Origin: Salvelinus alpinus
Lineage: Eukaryota; Chordata; Actinopteri; Salmoniformes; Salmonidae
Direction: 5' to 3'
DNA: 64,000 bases
NCBI RefSeq assembly: GCF_045679555.1
Contig: NC_092089.1
Span: forward strand, 1,534,663 to 1,598,662
The notes beneath the pieces are model-generated. The model made no database searches. It was given only the letters and a program-made list of their open reading frames with translations, and was not told the DNA's origin. The position numbers were made by a program, and so were the translations under genes. Of the stretch, positions 25,952 through 37,369 are shown in pieces (position 1 is the stretch's first letter; each line of letters starts with the position of its first letter).

Positions 25952-28260
25952 CCCCACATACACTCTTCCACTTACCTCTCTGTCTCTCAAATGTCTCCTC
26001 TCTCATTTGGTGCACTTTTGCTCTCTTTCTTTGCCTTTCGTGATCCAAAGAGAGCATGTCTAATTATCGGTCAGATGATTGCACGGCCAGGATGGAGAGA
26101 GCGAGTTAATCAGGGAAAAGAAAGAGTGAAATCAAGTATAGGTAGGCAAATGCAGGTTCAATAAACACGTGAAAGGGGGGGGAGAGAGAGAAGAGATTCA
26201 GGGTTCAATGATAGTTGGGCAAATGTAAAATGACACATCTGTAGCCAGCACTGCCCAAGCTCCACAGCCAGTGGATTAGTTGTAGAGATGCAACACACAA
26301 TCGCACCTGAGCATGCACAAGGCCCTGAGGCAGGCACTGCTTCACCAGTAACACACAATCGCACCTGAGCATGCACAAGGCCCTGAGGCAGGCACTGCTT
26401 CACCAGTAACACACAATCCCACCTGAGCATGCACAAGGCCCTGAGGCAGGCACTGCTTCACCAGTAACACACAATCCCACCTGAGCATGCACAAGGCCCT
26501 GAGGCAGGCACTGCTTCACCAGTAACACACAATCCCACCTGAGCATGCACAAGGCCCTGAGGCAGGCACTGCTTCACCAGTAACACACAAACATGGCCTT
26601 TCACTAACAGAGTCAGCTGTGTGTTTAGATCTGTGCTGCTCCACTGGTCTGTACATCATATGGATAGATCAGTCCAATCATTCACTTGAAGTCTCAGGCA
26701 ATCCAGGTGATCTACAGCTTTGGGGGAATATGTGGCAATATATAATGGGAATATTCTGATCTGAAGCCTGTGAATATCCTCTATCTGCTCTCCTCGCTGT
26801 TTTAGCTTAGCGACCCTTAGCATGTTCAAAAGGACACTGTCCTCAAGCAGGCTTTTTAAACTTTGGGCAGATTTATACAAACACTGTACAAACACTTTTA
26901 TATTTGTACACAGTGTACATTGACGATGTCACCTATGAATGTGGTTATGGTGGTTTCAGGTGGAATAGAGGGGGAGAGAGATGTCTATGACTAGTAAAGG
27001 GAAGAGGGGGATATGAAACTAGAACCTGATCTATTCCTACATATACCCAGTATATAAGTCAAGTGTTTATATACAGTTATATGTCTACTGGAGGTGTTTG
27101 TATAACTTTATTGATCTCAACCTGAATGCACAGCAATCCCAGGGTCCCTTTCTCACTCGTTTGTATTCCTTCCTCTGTTGCCCAGGGTTACCCAGCACAC
27201 TCTTCCTCCTCTCACGCTCTTCCTCAATCACCCTCCCAAGTGTGTTTTTTTTCTCTTCTACTTACACTAGGAAAAGGAAAAGGAAAAAATACATTGGAAA
27301 GCAATAATTTACGAGCAGGAATGATGTTATTTTTTAAAGCCATTCTTTGTTGTCCTACATGTTTTTATCTTGATTATTGTTCTTGAATATGGAAATACAC
27401 AGTAAATAGTAATGATTTGATTGATTGAAATTTTCCCCAACTGATGTTTTTATTTTCTGGCCTTTTGATTGGCTCTCCCTGTTTTGTAGCCCTCTCCATT
27501 GCTACTTCGTGATAGGTTGTTTTTGATGTATATTGATCAGGGCATCTTGTTCAGGACAGAAAGGTCTTGTTTAGAACTGACAAGATTCCTCATTCAACAT
27601 GACACAGAATCATGCCATGATGTTTGGCCTGAAATTCAAGTCATCCTAATCATGTTCCAAACACATGACCCAATAACCAATAAGCAGTAGATGTTGATTG
27701 TGAGTTTGGCAATTAATACACTTTTTATTTTGCAGTTGATTCAATCAAAGTTCATCCTTATCAAGATAGTTTGACATTCATAAATATGATCTAAATCAAA
27801 CACATTTGTTTTCTGAAATCGATTGTGATGTTTAGTAAGTCACTATAACACTCTTATACAGGGAATTAAGAATTCTGATTGGGCAACAGAGGGCTGTGAA
27901 TTTTAAGGTTCTGAAATACAAAAATTGTATTGTGTAGGCCTTTCATTTTAAGTCCGGTAATGTATACATGTCTGTGAGCGTAATTCACAGACATGCCGAA
28001 ACATGTGAATTGTATGTAAACCCATCATGTGTCAATAGTCACACGATGGAAATGGCAGTTTGATGACTGTTGTCTTGTTATTGTTTTAAACCACTTTGGT
28101 TGTTCCCTGTCCAGATTTTTACAATGATGTGAGCTGCAGTTTATATAGCGCACACAGATACACAAATATAGGAATATATATGTATATGAAATGTTAAACA
28201 AGAGAAAGTGAAATGTTTGGTTTTTCTATTAAATTGTTATATTGTCAAGAACTTGTGGGT
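25952..28260 (+). other. arnt 3' UTR and downstream region
   Basis: After the stop codon the sequence is non-coding. Candidate polyadenylation signals are AATAAA at 26160-26165 and ATTAAA at 28228-28233; which is used cannot be told from sequence. A five-copy 58-bp tandem repeat lies at 26292-26590. No other gene was found. Confidence 0.5.
26292..26590. repeat. 58-bp tandem repeat, five copies
   Basis: Five near-identical 58-bp units (ACACACAATCCCACCTGAGC then ATGCACAAGGCCCTGAGGCA then GGCACTGCTTCACCAGTA) lie in the probable arnt 3' UTR. The first two copies have TCGCACC and the last three TCCCACC, so the array grew by separate steps. The unit contains the near-palindrome GCATGC. Confidence 0.95.
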
Positions 28261-29400
28261 GGATATTTGTTTATTTTAGGGGTCGGGGGACTGTAACATT
28301 TGAACTGTTCCTTTTGAGAAATGTGATGATTGTACAACGTCACTCCTATGTATAAAATGTGTAGGCCTAGTCATCAGACCTGGGTTATAACACTATTTCA
28401 GGTATTTCAATTACTTTTCAAAACAAGTATTCAGATAACCTTTTATTTGAAAAAACAAGTAGTTTAATATTGGATTGTGTTTGAAGTACTCAAATACACT
28501 CCCAGGTATTTAAATAGTATTTCAAAACACTTTCAAATACAATTTGGTCAACTACTTCGTTTTTACAAATAAACGTTCAAATAAAAGTATTTGTTTTAGG
28601 TTGTGTATTTGGACATACCAAAATACACAGAAAAAAAATATTTAAATAACACATACTCAAATTCACATTTGAAATGAGGTCTGAGTCATATGCCTAAAAC
28701 CCATTACTTTGTCCTCAACAGTCTTTAGGATGTTCAGTATGTTCACATGGTCTCCACCTACATAAGAGAGGAACAGAGATATAGTCCATAAATCCCTCCA
28801 TCCTGTGTCCATCTATAGAAACACAGATGGTTTCACTACGTAAGAGAGGAACAAAAACAGAACGATAGGAAGCTTACGTAGTGAAAGGTTGCTCTTTTTA
28901 GAATAAGCTCCTCTCTCATTCTCCCTCATCGTTTGGATCATCATAGGCTAGTTGTTCCACAGACTCTGTCATTAGATGTGTTTAGTACCAATGGACGAAC
29001 ACTAGATGGCTAAAGAACACCATCAGCGTCACCAACCATGGAGAGATACAGGGTGAACAGGCTTTTGTTCTAGCCCAGCACTAACAAACACTAATTTAAC
29101 TCATTCAGGTCTTGAAGAGCATGTATTGACAAATCTTAGTCGCACACATGCATGCTACATACGCTACATGCTACATACGCTAGCCCCACCCATCCTCCCC
29201 ACTGGACAGTATTTTTAGCTGAAACCTGATCCCTTCAGCAACAGAGAATAAAGGCAACACTGCAAAACCCCTGCCTTTAACTAGCTCCGTGGACACACAC
29301 ACTAACCCGTTCTGACATGCAGACATGCACACTGTGACGCAGACACTCAGCAGGACGTTACGTACACATGGGGACACACCCGTCTACAGTCCAGTAAGGA
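28261..29400. other. intergenic, arnt to RNase-like gene
   Basis: No gene is seen. The 28400-28680 part repeats the words CAAATAC and TTTCAAA many times and looks like a decayed interspersed repeat. A 14-bp perfect inverted repeat (TTTCACTACGTAAG at 28831-28844, complement at 28873-28886) could form a small hairpin. Confidence 0.4.
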
Positions 29401-30025
29401 AAATAAAAGAATGAGACGTGTGAGCTGAGGGCTGAAGTTATTCTCCACCAATCTGGAACAGAGTTCCATTACAGAGACACACTGCAGCAGACATTACGGA
29501 TCCATATTCAGGTAATGTACAACTTAATGTATACCCATATCTCTGTGTGTTAGATAGGGATACGTGTGTAAATAGTAGTATGATTCAACTTTTACCAGCA
29601 GACCTAAGGCACAGAGAGCTGTGTGTGAGTCAGACTCAAGCGCTTCCTTTGTGTGAATACTTTCCTCAGTGCAGACAGCCTGCCTGACTAATATGACCAG
29701 ATTAAATGTGCACGTGTAAACAATGGCCTGTTTTGGAACCCTGTTTGATTGTAGATGGGAGGAAGAGAGATCCTGTTCACATTATATATTTCATTTTGAT
29801 TGAATAACCAATGGGTTGTAGAACAGTTGTAGAAGCTCTGAGTGTTAACGGGGTCAGAGAGTGACAGGGAGCCAGGGATCAGATAGGGACGGCCCCATTC
29901 AGTTCCAGTGCATATTTAAATCCAGAGGGGCATCTGTAATAGATTTTAAAAATAAAGGGGGGGGCCTACAAGCAACTTCACTCACTGAGCTATTTGTTTC
30001 TCTGCAGCTTCAAGACTTCTGAAGG
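29400..30025 (+). promoter_or_regulatory. promoter and possible non-coding first exon of the RNase-like gene
   Basis: A splice donor-like ATTCAG|GTAATG at 29511-29517 and an acceptor TTTCTCTGCAG ending at 30007 would give a non-coding first exon (ending 29511) and a 5' UTR intron. That layout, with the whole coding region in one exon, is typical of vertebrate RNase A genes. A TATA-like AATAAAAG occurs at about 29401. A second option is a proximal promoter using TATTTAAA at 29913. Confidence 0.4.
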
Positions 30026-30622
30026 ATGAAGAACCTTAAACTTCTCATCCTCTCTCTCTCCATCTGCCTGTTGCTGGGCAACCTGGGGGTGAGTGGCTAC
30101 AGTAATGTCGAACCCTGCCAACGGTCCCGATGCAATAACTGCCATGAAAAGTTCCTATACCGACATGTGCGTCCAAATACCCCGTTAACGACGGACCGCA
30201 ACGCGTGGGAGAAGTATCTACGTGAAAAAAATGACTGCTCAAGACCCACGCAGTCCTTCCTACATCCCAAAGACCGGGAGAGGGTGGACGCGGTCTGCTC
30301 CAGCTCTGGGGGAAAGACGTACCAGGGGAACCTGTGCATCAGCCAAAGCCCATTCACATTTCTAACAGTGAGGAGCGAGACTGGGACCTGCGGCGTGTCC
30401 AGCGTGCGGGAAGAGACCAAGCATTTGATCCTGGCATGTGAGGTGCTGGAGAACAGGTGTGTGCCGGTCCACTTCGAGGGGAACCGCGAGGGGAGCAAGC
30501 CCGACAATAACGCTGCAGGATGTGGCAGCACGGAGAAAGGGAAGGGCTCAAGCTTCAAAGTATCAGGAATGTGGCTGGCATCTTTATTGATACTCATGTT
30601 TCTCTCACAACTCCTTTTCTGA
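30026..30622 (+). CDS. RNase A superfamily-like protein with C-terminal GPI-anchor-type tail
   Basis: A 198-residue intronless frame. Residues 1-24 are a signal peptide. The RNase A fold is recognised by FLYRH (H47 at the His12 position), SRPTQSFLH (71-80, the CKPxNTFVH region), KHLILACE (132-139) and CVPVHFEGN (145-153, H149 at the His119 position). R73 stands where the catalytic Lys41 is expected, and E151 replaces Asp121. By alignment the Cys pairs 40-95 and 58-110 are kept (C71-C122, C91-C138), while the 26-84 pair is absent; extra Cys occur at 31, 36, 39, 145 and 166. After the domain comes a polar linker (154-178) and a hydrophobic end (about 182-198, WLASLLILMFLSQLLF) with no charged residues after it, as in GPI-anchor signals; candidate omega sites are G174-S176. 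Secreted RNase A proteins normally end soon after the VHF motif. Function, activity and anchoring are inference. The ATG is preceded closely by a splice acceptor at 30007; polyadenylation signal at 30711. Confidence 0.8.
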   Translation: MKNLKLLILSLSICLLLGNLGVSGYSNVEPCQRSRCNNCHEKFLYRHVRPNTPLTTDRNAWEKYLREKNDCSRPTQSFLHPKDRERVDAVCSSSGGKTYQGNLCISQSPFTFLTVRSETGTCGVSSVREETKHLILACEVLENRCVPVHFEGNREGSKPDNNAAGCGSTEKGKGSSFKVSGMWLASLLILMFLSQLLF

Positions 30623-30710
30623 ACAGTTAATGGGGAGGGAGGGGGGGGCAGATAGTCAAACAATACATCAAAAGGAAGTTTGTTTTAAAGTGTCTGTCCT
30701 ACACTCTAAA

Positions 30711-30716
30711 AATAAA
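30711..30716 (+). terminator. candidate polyadenylation signal of the RNase-like gene
   Basis: AATAAA lies 89 bp after the stop codon. It also falls at the start of an interspersed-repeat-like block (30700-30850), so the signal may be supplied by that repeat. Confidence 0.4.
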
Positions 30717-31069
30717 ATGTTCCTGGAGTATCCTTTAGGGGTTCTTCAAATTTAAAGTGTGGGTGAACCGCTATGAGTTCTTTAAAGAACCCCTTTTAAT
30801 GGATCCTCAGAGAACATTTTGGGGTTCATTTTTTAACTACCCCTCTCCCCTATTATTAATAATAGTAATACGCATAACAAATCAACAATAAAACAACATT
30901 TTATTGTTCTCAGTGTTTATTATGATTTTAGTGGCAAAGCAGAATAAAAAAATCTAAATATGAGGTAAACTCCCAGCAGAGCACCAAGTCCAGTGGAACT
31001 ATATCCTCTGGTGTGTTGATGTTATTGTGTTGATGTTCTCCGTATCCATAGCCAGAATGAGGCGTATTT

Positions 31070-31310
31070 CTGTCTGTAATAATGCCCTTTTGTGGGGAGA
31101 AACTCATTCTGATTGGCTGGGCCTGGCTCCCTAGTAGGTGGGCACATGCCCTCCCAGGCCCACCCATGGCTGCGCCCCTGCCCAGTCATGTGAAATCCAT
31201 AGATTAGGGCCTAAGTTATTTATTTCAATTGACTGATTTCCTTATTTAACTGTAACTCAGAAAAATCTTTGAAATCATTGCATGTTGCATTTATATTTTT
31301 GTTCAGTATA
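31070..31310. mobile_element. terminal fragment of a DNA transposon
   Basis: The block ends in GCATTTATATTTTTGTTCAGTA, the kind of end seen on salmonid nonautonomous Tc1/mariner-like elements (complement TACTGAACAAAAATATAAA). The matching opposite end is not found nearby, so this is a truncated copy. Class is inferred from the terminal motif only. Confidence 0.5.
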
Positions 31311-32815
31311 CTTCCATATATACTTCCATTCATTGGTGTGTAGCCCAAACTGTTCCGAAGCTACAGACAGAAGTTGGCAGATCGGTGGTACCGACTTGTG
31401 GGGGTCGTAAAAATCTGAGAACACCATCATGTTGGTGAGAGTCTCATCTTTCCATAGAGGGGTCATACTAGTTTGTTGGCCAAACCGTTCGTACGCTACA
31501 GACGTTTTTGTGAGAAGAACGATTTTCGCCATGTGTCATGGTCTGACAAACAGTAGCTTGGTCACCTTCCACCGCAGATGCGGAAGGACGCCATTGGCGG
31601 ATGTGGTGAATTGAGATGCAGACCATCCAAAAAGCTACATATCTCTAGCTTAAAGCTACAATATGTAACTTTTTGGGCAACCCAACCAAATTCACATAGA
31701 AATATGAGTTATAGATCTTATATAGATCAATAACTATATTGATCTCTATAGATCAAGTCTAAGAAGCGGTAGATCTGTTCTATGTGTGCTATTTTTGCGT
31801 CTTTTACTTTCAGTTTTGTACACAAGCAATATTTTTGGTTATTGAAAAAACATTTCACAGCAGTTTAGGTGGTACTATGATTCTCTACACAATGACTGCT
31901 TGTTTTGTCATAAACTGAAATTAGGTGAACTATTAGAGTTTTATCAACCAGGAAATGGCGGAGTGATTTCTTAATAGTACATCTTTAAACAGAGGGATTT
32001 TGATGGGGATTTTTTTATTATTCTAATTAGATTTCAGCGGGGGGGCGCGGACATCGACTCTAGGGGGTGTAGACTGGCATGTATTCAGGTCTGGCACTAG
32101 GCGATAACGTTTCACTCACAACATTTAAACCTGCCATGTATTCAGGTCTGGCCCTGGGCTATAACATTTCACTAACAACATTTAAAAGACTGCCATCTAT
32201 TCAGGTCTGCCCCTGGGTCTGACCCTGGGCTATGATAGCCTGGGTACCTTGTACTCTGTGTCATATGCCAAAGATGTTTAGCATAAAAAGAGTGGCAAGG
32301 AGGGGAATGATAGCTAAACAGACTGGTACCCGTACCAGACTAGGGCTATGACGTTTCACACACAACAGTTAAAAGACTGCCATGTTTTGTTCTCTCACGA
32401 CATCTATTCTGAACAGTTGAAAGACTGGGCATTTGTTTTGTCATATGTATGTTATGGACGGTGTTGCCCGTTCCTGTGTGCCAGTCAGGGATCTGTCTAT
32501 GGCTGTGGGCCCCAGCCAAATGTTGGCGTCAGCATTTCATTACCTTGTACTTCATTTGAAAAGTGTATTGTACCATGCTGAATATATGCACTTTCAATAA
32601 AGGTTGATTTTGGTGGAATATTGAAGAGCAGCATCATCAGCCAGAATCATCAGCCAACATCATCAGCCAGCATCATCAGCCAGCACCATAGGCCTTAAAG
32701 CAGGGGTTAAACCACATGACCTTATCTGAGAGGTCACACACAAGCAGCACATTCCGAGTTGGCAGGCAAGTGCTTTACTATGAGCATGTAAACATGTAAT
32801 ACACCCCCATCAGCC
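31311..32815. other. intergenic with local tandem repeats
   Basis: No gene is seen. Three imperfect copies of a roughly 65-bp unit (CCATGTATTCAGGTCTGG..ATAACGTTTCACTCACAACA) lie at 32075-32215 with a partial copy near 32345. A 15-bp unit (AGCATCATCAGCC) repeats about four times at 32630-32690. The stretch 31340-31640 looks like an old interspersed repeat but was not classified. Confidence 0.45.
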
Positions 32816-32950
32816 TACAACATGGATTGGCTTTTGTAGGCCTGCAAAAAAAAGGAGAAAGAAAAAATATTTTTAGGAACTCAGTCCCAACTTACTTATT
32901 TTTTCTTTCTCCTTTTTTTTGCAGGCCTACAAAAGCCAATCCATGTTGTA
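32816..32950. repeat. perfect palindrome, 54-bp arms, 27-bp loop
   Basis: The arm at 32816-32869 (starting TACAACATGGATTGGCTTTT) is the exact reverse complement of 32897-32950. Arms include an 8-base A run and a GAGAAAGAAAAAA purine stretch. No mismatch was found by base-by-base reading. It could be a foldback element end or a recent inverted duplication. Confidence 0.95.
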
Positions 32951-33109
32951 GGAGTTACAATAGTAGAACACACAAGGTGACATTTAGAAATCTGGTTGTG
33001 CATCAGCAGTTTCTCTTGTTGTGTCACTGACATTCACCCAATTAGCCATGTCTGCTAACATGTTTTAGATTGGTAAGTTAGTCTAGTGTCCAGCTATCTA
33101 AACTTGTAG

Positions 33110-33400
33110 TAATCATGGACCGGGGGGCCCTATTGATTATGTTAGGCACTCTCACTTAGATATCATATTAAAAACTGCAAACATTTCTCTTCACCCTATT
33201 GCAAAATGTGTAGAATTGAAGGAAATTTGCTGTAAAATTGCAAATGTTTCTCTCCGCCCCATGGCAAAATTAGTAGAATGCATTAAATATGTTATAAAAC
33301 TGCCAAATCTTATCTCCACCCTATGGCAAAATGTGTAGAATTGCAGAAAATGTACTCTAAAACTTCCATCACAAGGATAGGAGCACATAAGGATGCATCG
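33110..33400. repeat. interspersed repeat, GCAAAATGTGTAGAATTG family
   Basis: Phrases such as CAAAATGTGTAGAATTGCAG, CTGTAAAATTGCAAA and TCTCCACCCTATGGCAAAAT occur here three times at about 60-bp spacing. The same phrases recur at 45420-45640, so this is an interspersed repeat with internal reiteration. Class unknown. Confidence 0.6.
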
Positions 33401-33745
33401 TGAAAGTATCGGAGCAGGGCCATGGTCAGGAAGAACTTCCAAAGTATTGAGATGGAATGTGGCCATTCTTCAGTGTTTCTATAGGGTGGGCAGTATTCAC
33501 TTTTAGCCTAGTTCTGCTCAATGTGAAAGAGGAAGTTTGTTTGTGGTTTCGACAATTCTCAACTATTGGGCTATTCAGGACTCCACTGTGACCCCTTTCC
33601 TTGTTCTATAGGCCACTCAGGTCCAGCTTCTCTATCACACATGCACTGTGTGAGGGACGTCTAGAAATAGAGGGCCATATGTGGAGCTCACCTGGTGAAA
33701 CTTGTTCTGCATGCACACACAAACACAGACACACGCATGTACACC

Positions 33746-33929
33746 AGTGGAGGCTGGTGGGAGGAGCTATAGGAGGACGGGCTCAGTATAATGGCTGGAA
33801 TGGAATAAATGGAACGGTATCAAACACATCTAACGTATGGAAACCACACGTTTGACTCTATTCCATTTATTCCATTCTAGCTGTTACAATGAGCCCGTCC
33901 TCCTATAGCTCCTCCCACCAGCCTCCACT
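33746..33929. mobile_element. palindromic MITE-like element
   Basis: The 184-bp element has about 40-bp inverted ends (AGTGGAGGCTGGTGGGAGGA.. and its complement ..TCCTCCCACCAGCCTCCACT). A second pair of inverted words inside (GGAATGGAATAAATGG and complement) gives a hairpin-like whole. No convincing target duplication was found. It borders the 39-bp satellite that starts at about 33950. Confidence 0.8.
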
Positions 33930-33949
33930 CTGTGCACACTATGTAATTG

Positions 33950-36442
33950 AACTCACATAGAGGGCCGGTTCCAGGGAACTCACATACACGGCCGGTTCCA
34001 GGGAACTCACATAGAGGGCCGGTTCCAGGGATAAGCGACATAAACTCACATACACGGCCGGTTCCAGGGATAAGCGACATAAACTCACATACACGGCCGA
34101 TTCCAGGGATAAGCGACATAAACTCACATACGCGGCCGGTTCCAGGGATAAGCGACATAAACTCACATACACGGCCGGTTCCAGGGATAAGCGACATAAA
34201 CTCACATACACGGCCGGTTCCAGGGATAAGCGACATAAACTCACATACACGGCCGGTTCCAGGGATAAGCGACATAAACTCACATACAAGGGATAAGCGA
34301 CATAAACTCACATACACGGCCGGTTCCAGGGATAAGCGACATAAACTCACATACAAGGCCGGTTGCAGGGATAAGCGACATAAACTCACATACACGGCCG
34401 GTTCTAGGCATAAGTGACATAAACTCACATACACGGCCGGTTTTATGCATAAGCGACATAAACTCACATACAAGGTCGGTTCTAGGCATAAGCGACATAA
34501 ACTCACATACACGGCCGGTTCCAGGGATAAGCGACATAAACTCACATACGCGGCCGGTTCCAGGCATAAGCGACATAAACTCACATACATGGCCGGTTCT
34601 AGGCATAAGCGACATAAACTCACATGCGCGGCCGGTTCCAGGCATAAGCGACATAAACTCACATACGCGGCCGGTTCCAGGGATAAGCAACATAAACTCA
34701 CATACGCGGCCGGTTCCAGGGATAAGCGACATAAACTCACATACACGGCCGGTTCCAGGGATAAGCGACATAAACTCACATACGTGGCCGGTTCCAGCGA
34801 TAAGCGACATAAACTCACATACACGGCCGGTTCCAGGGATAAGCGACATAAACTCACATACGCGGCCGGTTCCAGGAATAAGCGACATAAACTCACATAC
34901 GCGGCCGGTTCCAGGGATAAGCGACATAAACTCACATACGCGGCCGGTTCCAGGGATAAGCGACATAAACTCACATACACGGCCGGTTCCAGGGATAAGC
35001 GACATAAACTCACATACGCGGCCGGTTCCAGCGATAAGCGACATAAACTCACATACACGGCCGGTTCCAGGGATAAGCGACATAAACTCACATACAAGGC
35101 CGGTTGCAGGGATAAGCGACATAAACTCACATACACGGCCGGTTCTAGGCATAAGTGACATAAACTCACATACACGGCCGGTTTTATGCATAAGCGACAT
35201 AAACTCACATACAAGGTCGGTTCTAGGCATAAGCGACATAAACTCACATACACGGCCGGTTCCAGGGATAAGCGACATAAACTCACATACGCGGCCGGTT
35301 CCAGGCATAAGCGACATAAACTCACATACATGGCCGGTTCTAGGCATAAGCGACATAAACTCACATGCGCGGCCGGTTCCAGGCATAAGCGACATAAACT
35401 CACATACGCGGCCGGTTCCAGGGATAAGCAACATAAACTCACATACGCGGCCGGTTCCAGGGATAAGCGACATAAACTCACATACACGGCCGGTTCCAGG
35501 GATAAGCGACATAAACTCACATACGTGGCCGGTTCCAGCGATAAGCGACATAAACTCACATACACGGCCGGTTCCAGGGATAAGCGACATAAACTCACAT
35601 ACGCGGCCGGTTCCAGGGATAAGCGACATAAACTCACATACGCGGCCGGTTCCAGGGATAAGCGACATAAACTCACATACGCGGCCGGTTCCAGGGATAA
35701 GCGACATAAACTCACATACACGGCCGGTTCCAGGGATAAGCGACATAAACTCACATACACGGCCGGTTCCAGCGATAAGCGACATAAACTCACATACACG
35801 GCCGGTTCCAGGGATAAGCGACATAAACTCACATACACGGCCGGTTCCAGCGATAAGCGACATAAACTCACATACGCGGCCGGTTCCAGGGATAAGCGAC
35901 ATAAACTCACATACACGGCCGGTTCCAGGGATAAGCAACATAAACTCACATACACGGCCGGTTCCAGCGATAAGCGACATAAACTCACATACACGGCCGG
36001 TTCCAGCGATAAGCAACATAAACTCACATACACGGCCGGTTGCAGGGATAAGCAACATAAACTCACATACACGGCCGGTTCCAGGGATAAGCAACATAAA
36101 CTCACATACAAGGCCGGTTCCAGGGATAAGCAACATAAACTCACATACACGGCCGGTTCCAGGGATAAGCAACATAAACTCACATACAAGGCCGGTTGCA
36201 GGGATAAGCAACATAAACTCACATACACGGCCGGTTCCAGGGATAAGCAACATAAACTCACATACACGGCCGGTTCTAGGCATAAGCGACATAAACTCAC
36301 ATACGCGGCCGGTTCTAGGCATAAGCGACATAAACTCACATACACGGCCGGTTCCAGGGATAAGCAACATAAACTCACATACACGGCCGGTTGCAGGGAT
36401 AAGCAACATAAACTCACATACACGGCCGGTTCCAGGCATAAG
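33950..36442. repeat. 39-bp satellite with 741-bp higher-order unit
   Basis: About 63 copies of a 39-bp unit (GGCCGGTTCCAGGGATAAGC then GACATAAACTCACATACAC). Variants (GTTCTAGGCATAAG, GTTTTATGCATAAG, GTTGCAGGG, CATGCGCGG) appear in the same order in two successive blocks: 34380-35120 and 35121 onward match at an offset of 741 bp, which is 19 units. Because 39 is a multiple of three, all frames stay open, giving spurious open frames up to 848 codons. Confidence 0.97.
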
Positions 36443-36465
36443 CGGTCACTAAGGGCTTTTTTTAA

Positions 36466-36532
36466 ATATTTTTTTTACCTTTAATTGTCTAGGCAAGTCA
36501 GTTAAGAACAAATTCTTATTTACAATGACAAC
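36466..36532 (-). repeat. SINE 3'-tail fragment
   Basis: TTTTACCTTTAATTGTCTAGGCAAGTCAGTTAAGAACAAATTCTTATTTACAATGACA matches the tail of the SINE at 55968-56192 (reverse orientation). Only the tail is present, next to the end of the 39-bp satellite. Confidence 0.75.
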
Positions 36533-37097
36533 TTTTACCAAAAGGCAAAAGGCCTCCTGAGGGAATGGGGGCTGGGATTTTTTTTTTTTTATCTGCAAAT
36601 AAAATATAGGACAAAACACACATCACGACAAGAGAGACAACACAACACTACATAAAGAGAGACCTAAGATGACTAAATAGCATGGACACAACACATGAAA
36701 ACACAGCATGGTAGCAACACAACATGGCAGCAGCACAACATGGTAGCAACACAAAACATGGTACAAACATGAGTCCCTGAATTGAGTCAGGGTCTCAACT
36801 TAATATTGAGAGTAAGAATAGTAGAATTAATCAGGTGCAATTTCGACATTTGGTTGTGCATCATCAGTTTTTCCTTATTATTTTTTATCTGACGTCAGTC
36901 ACTGACAGCAGGTTTCCATCCAATTGGTGACAGATTTTCATGTGAATATTCTAACATCAGCATAAAAACAATCTGCACCTTTTCCCATCAGAGATGTGTT
37001 TCCATCAAATTGACTTGTTGCAGATAAAACCCTGTGCGTGATGATGCAGTACACAGAAGCATACATTTTCCATATAAATTCCCATGTACCGAATATA

Positions 37098-37369
37098 CAG
37101 TACCAGTCAAAAGTTTGGACACACCTACTCATTTTGGGGTTTTGCCAAGAGTGTGCAAAGCTGTCATCAAGGAAAGGGTGGCTATTTGAAGAAACTCAAA
37201 TATAAAATATATTTTGATTTGTTTAACACTTTTTTGGTTACTACATTATTCCATATGTGTTATTTCATAGTGTTGATGTCTTCACTACTATTCTACAATG
37301 TAGAAAATAATAAAAAATAAAGAAAAATCCTGGAATGAGTAGGTGTGTCCAAACTGTTGACTGGTACTG
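37098..37369. mobile_element. nonautonomous Tc1/mariner-type MITE
   Basis: The 272-bp element has inverted ends CAGTACCAGTCAAAAGTTTG and complement ..CAAACTGTTGACTGGTACTG. It is flanked by TA on both sides (37096-37097, 37370-37371), the Tc1/mariner target duplication. No coding capacity. Confidence 0.9.

Noticed and set aside
30097-30663. 188-codon minus-strand frame opposite the RNase-like gene
   Set aside because: Shadow of the plus-strand gene; no signal, motif or splice support.
33877-36439. Open frames of 848 and 719 codons (minus) and 432 codons (plus)
   Set aside because: All fall in the 39-bp satellite; the unit is 13 codons long, so any frame without a stop in one unit stays open.
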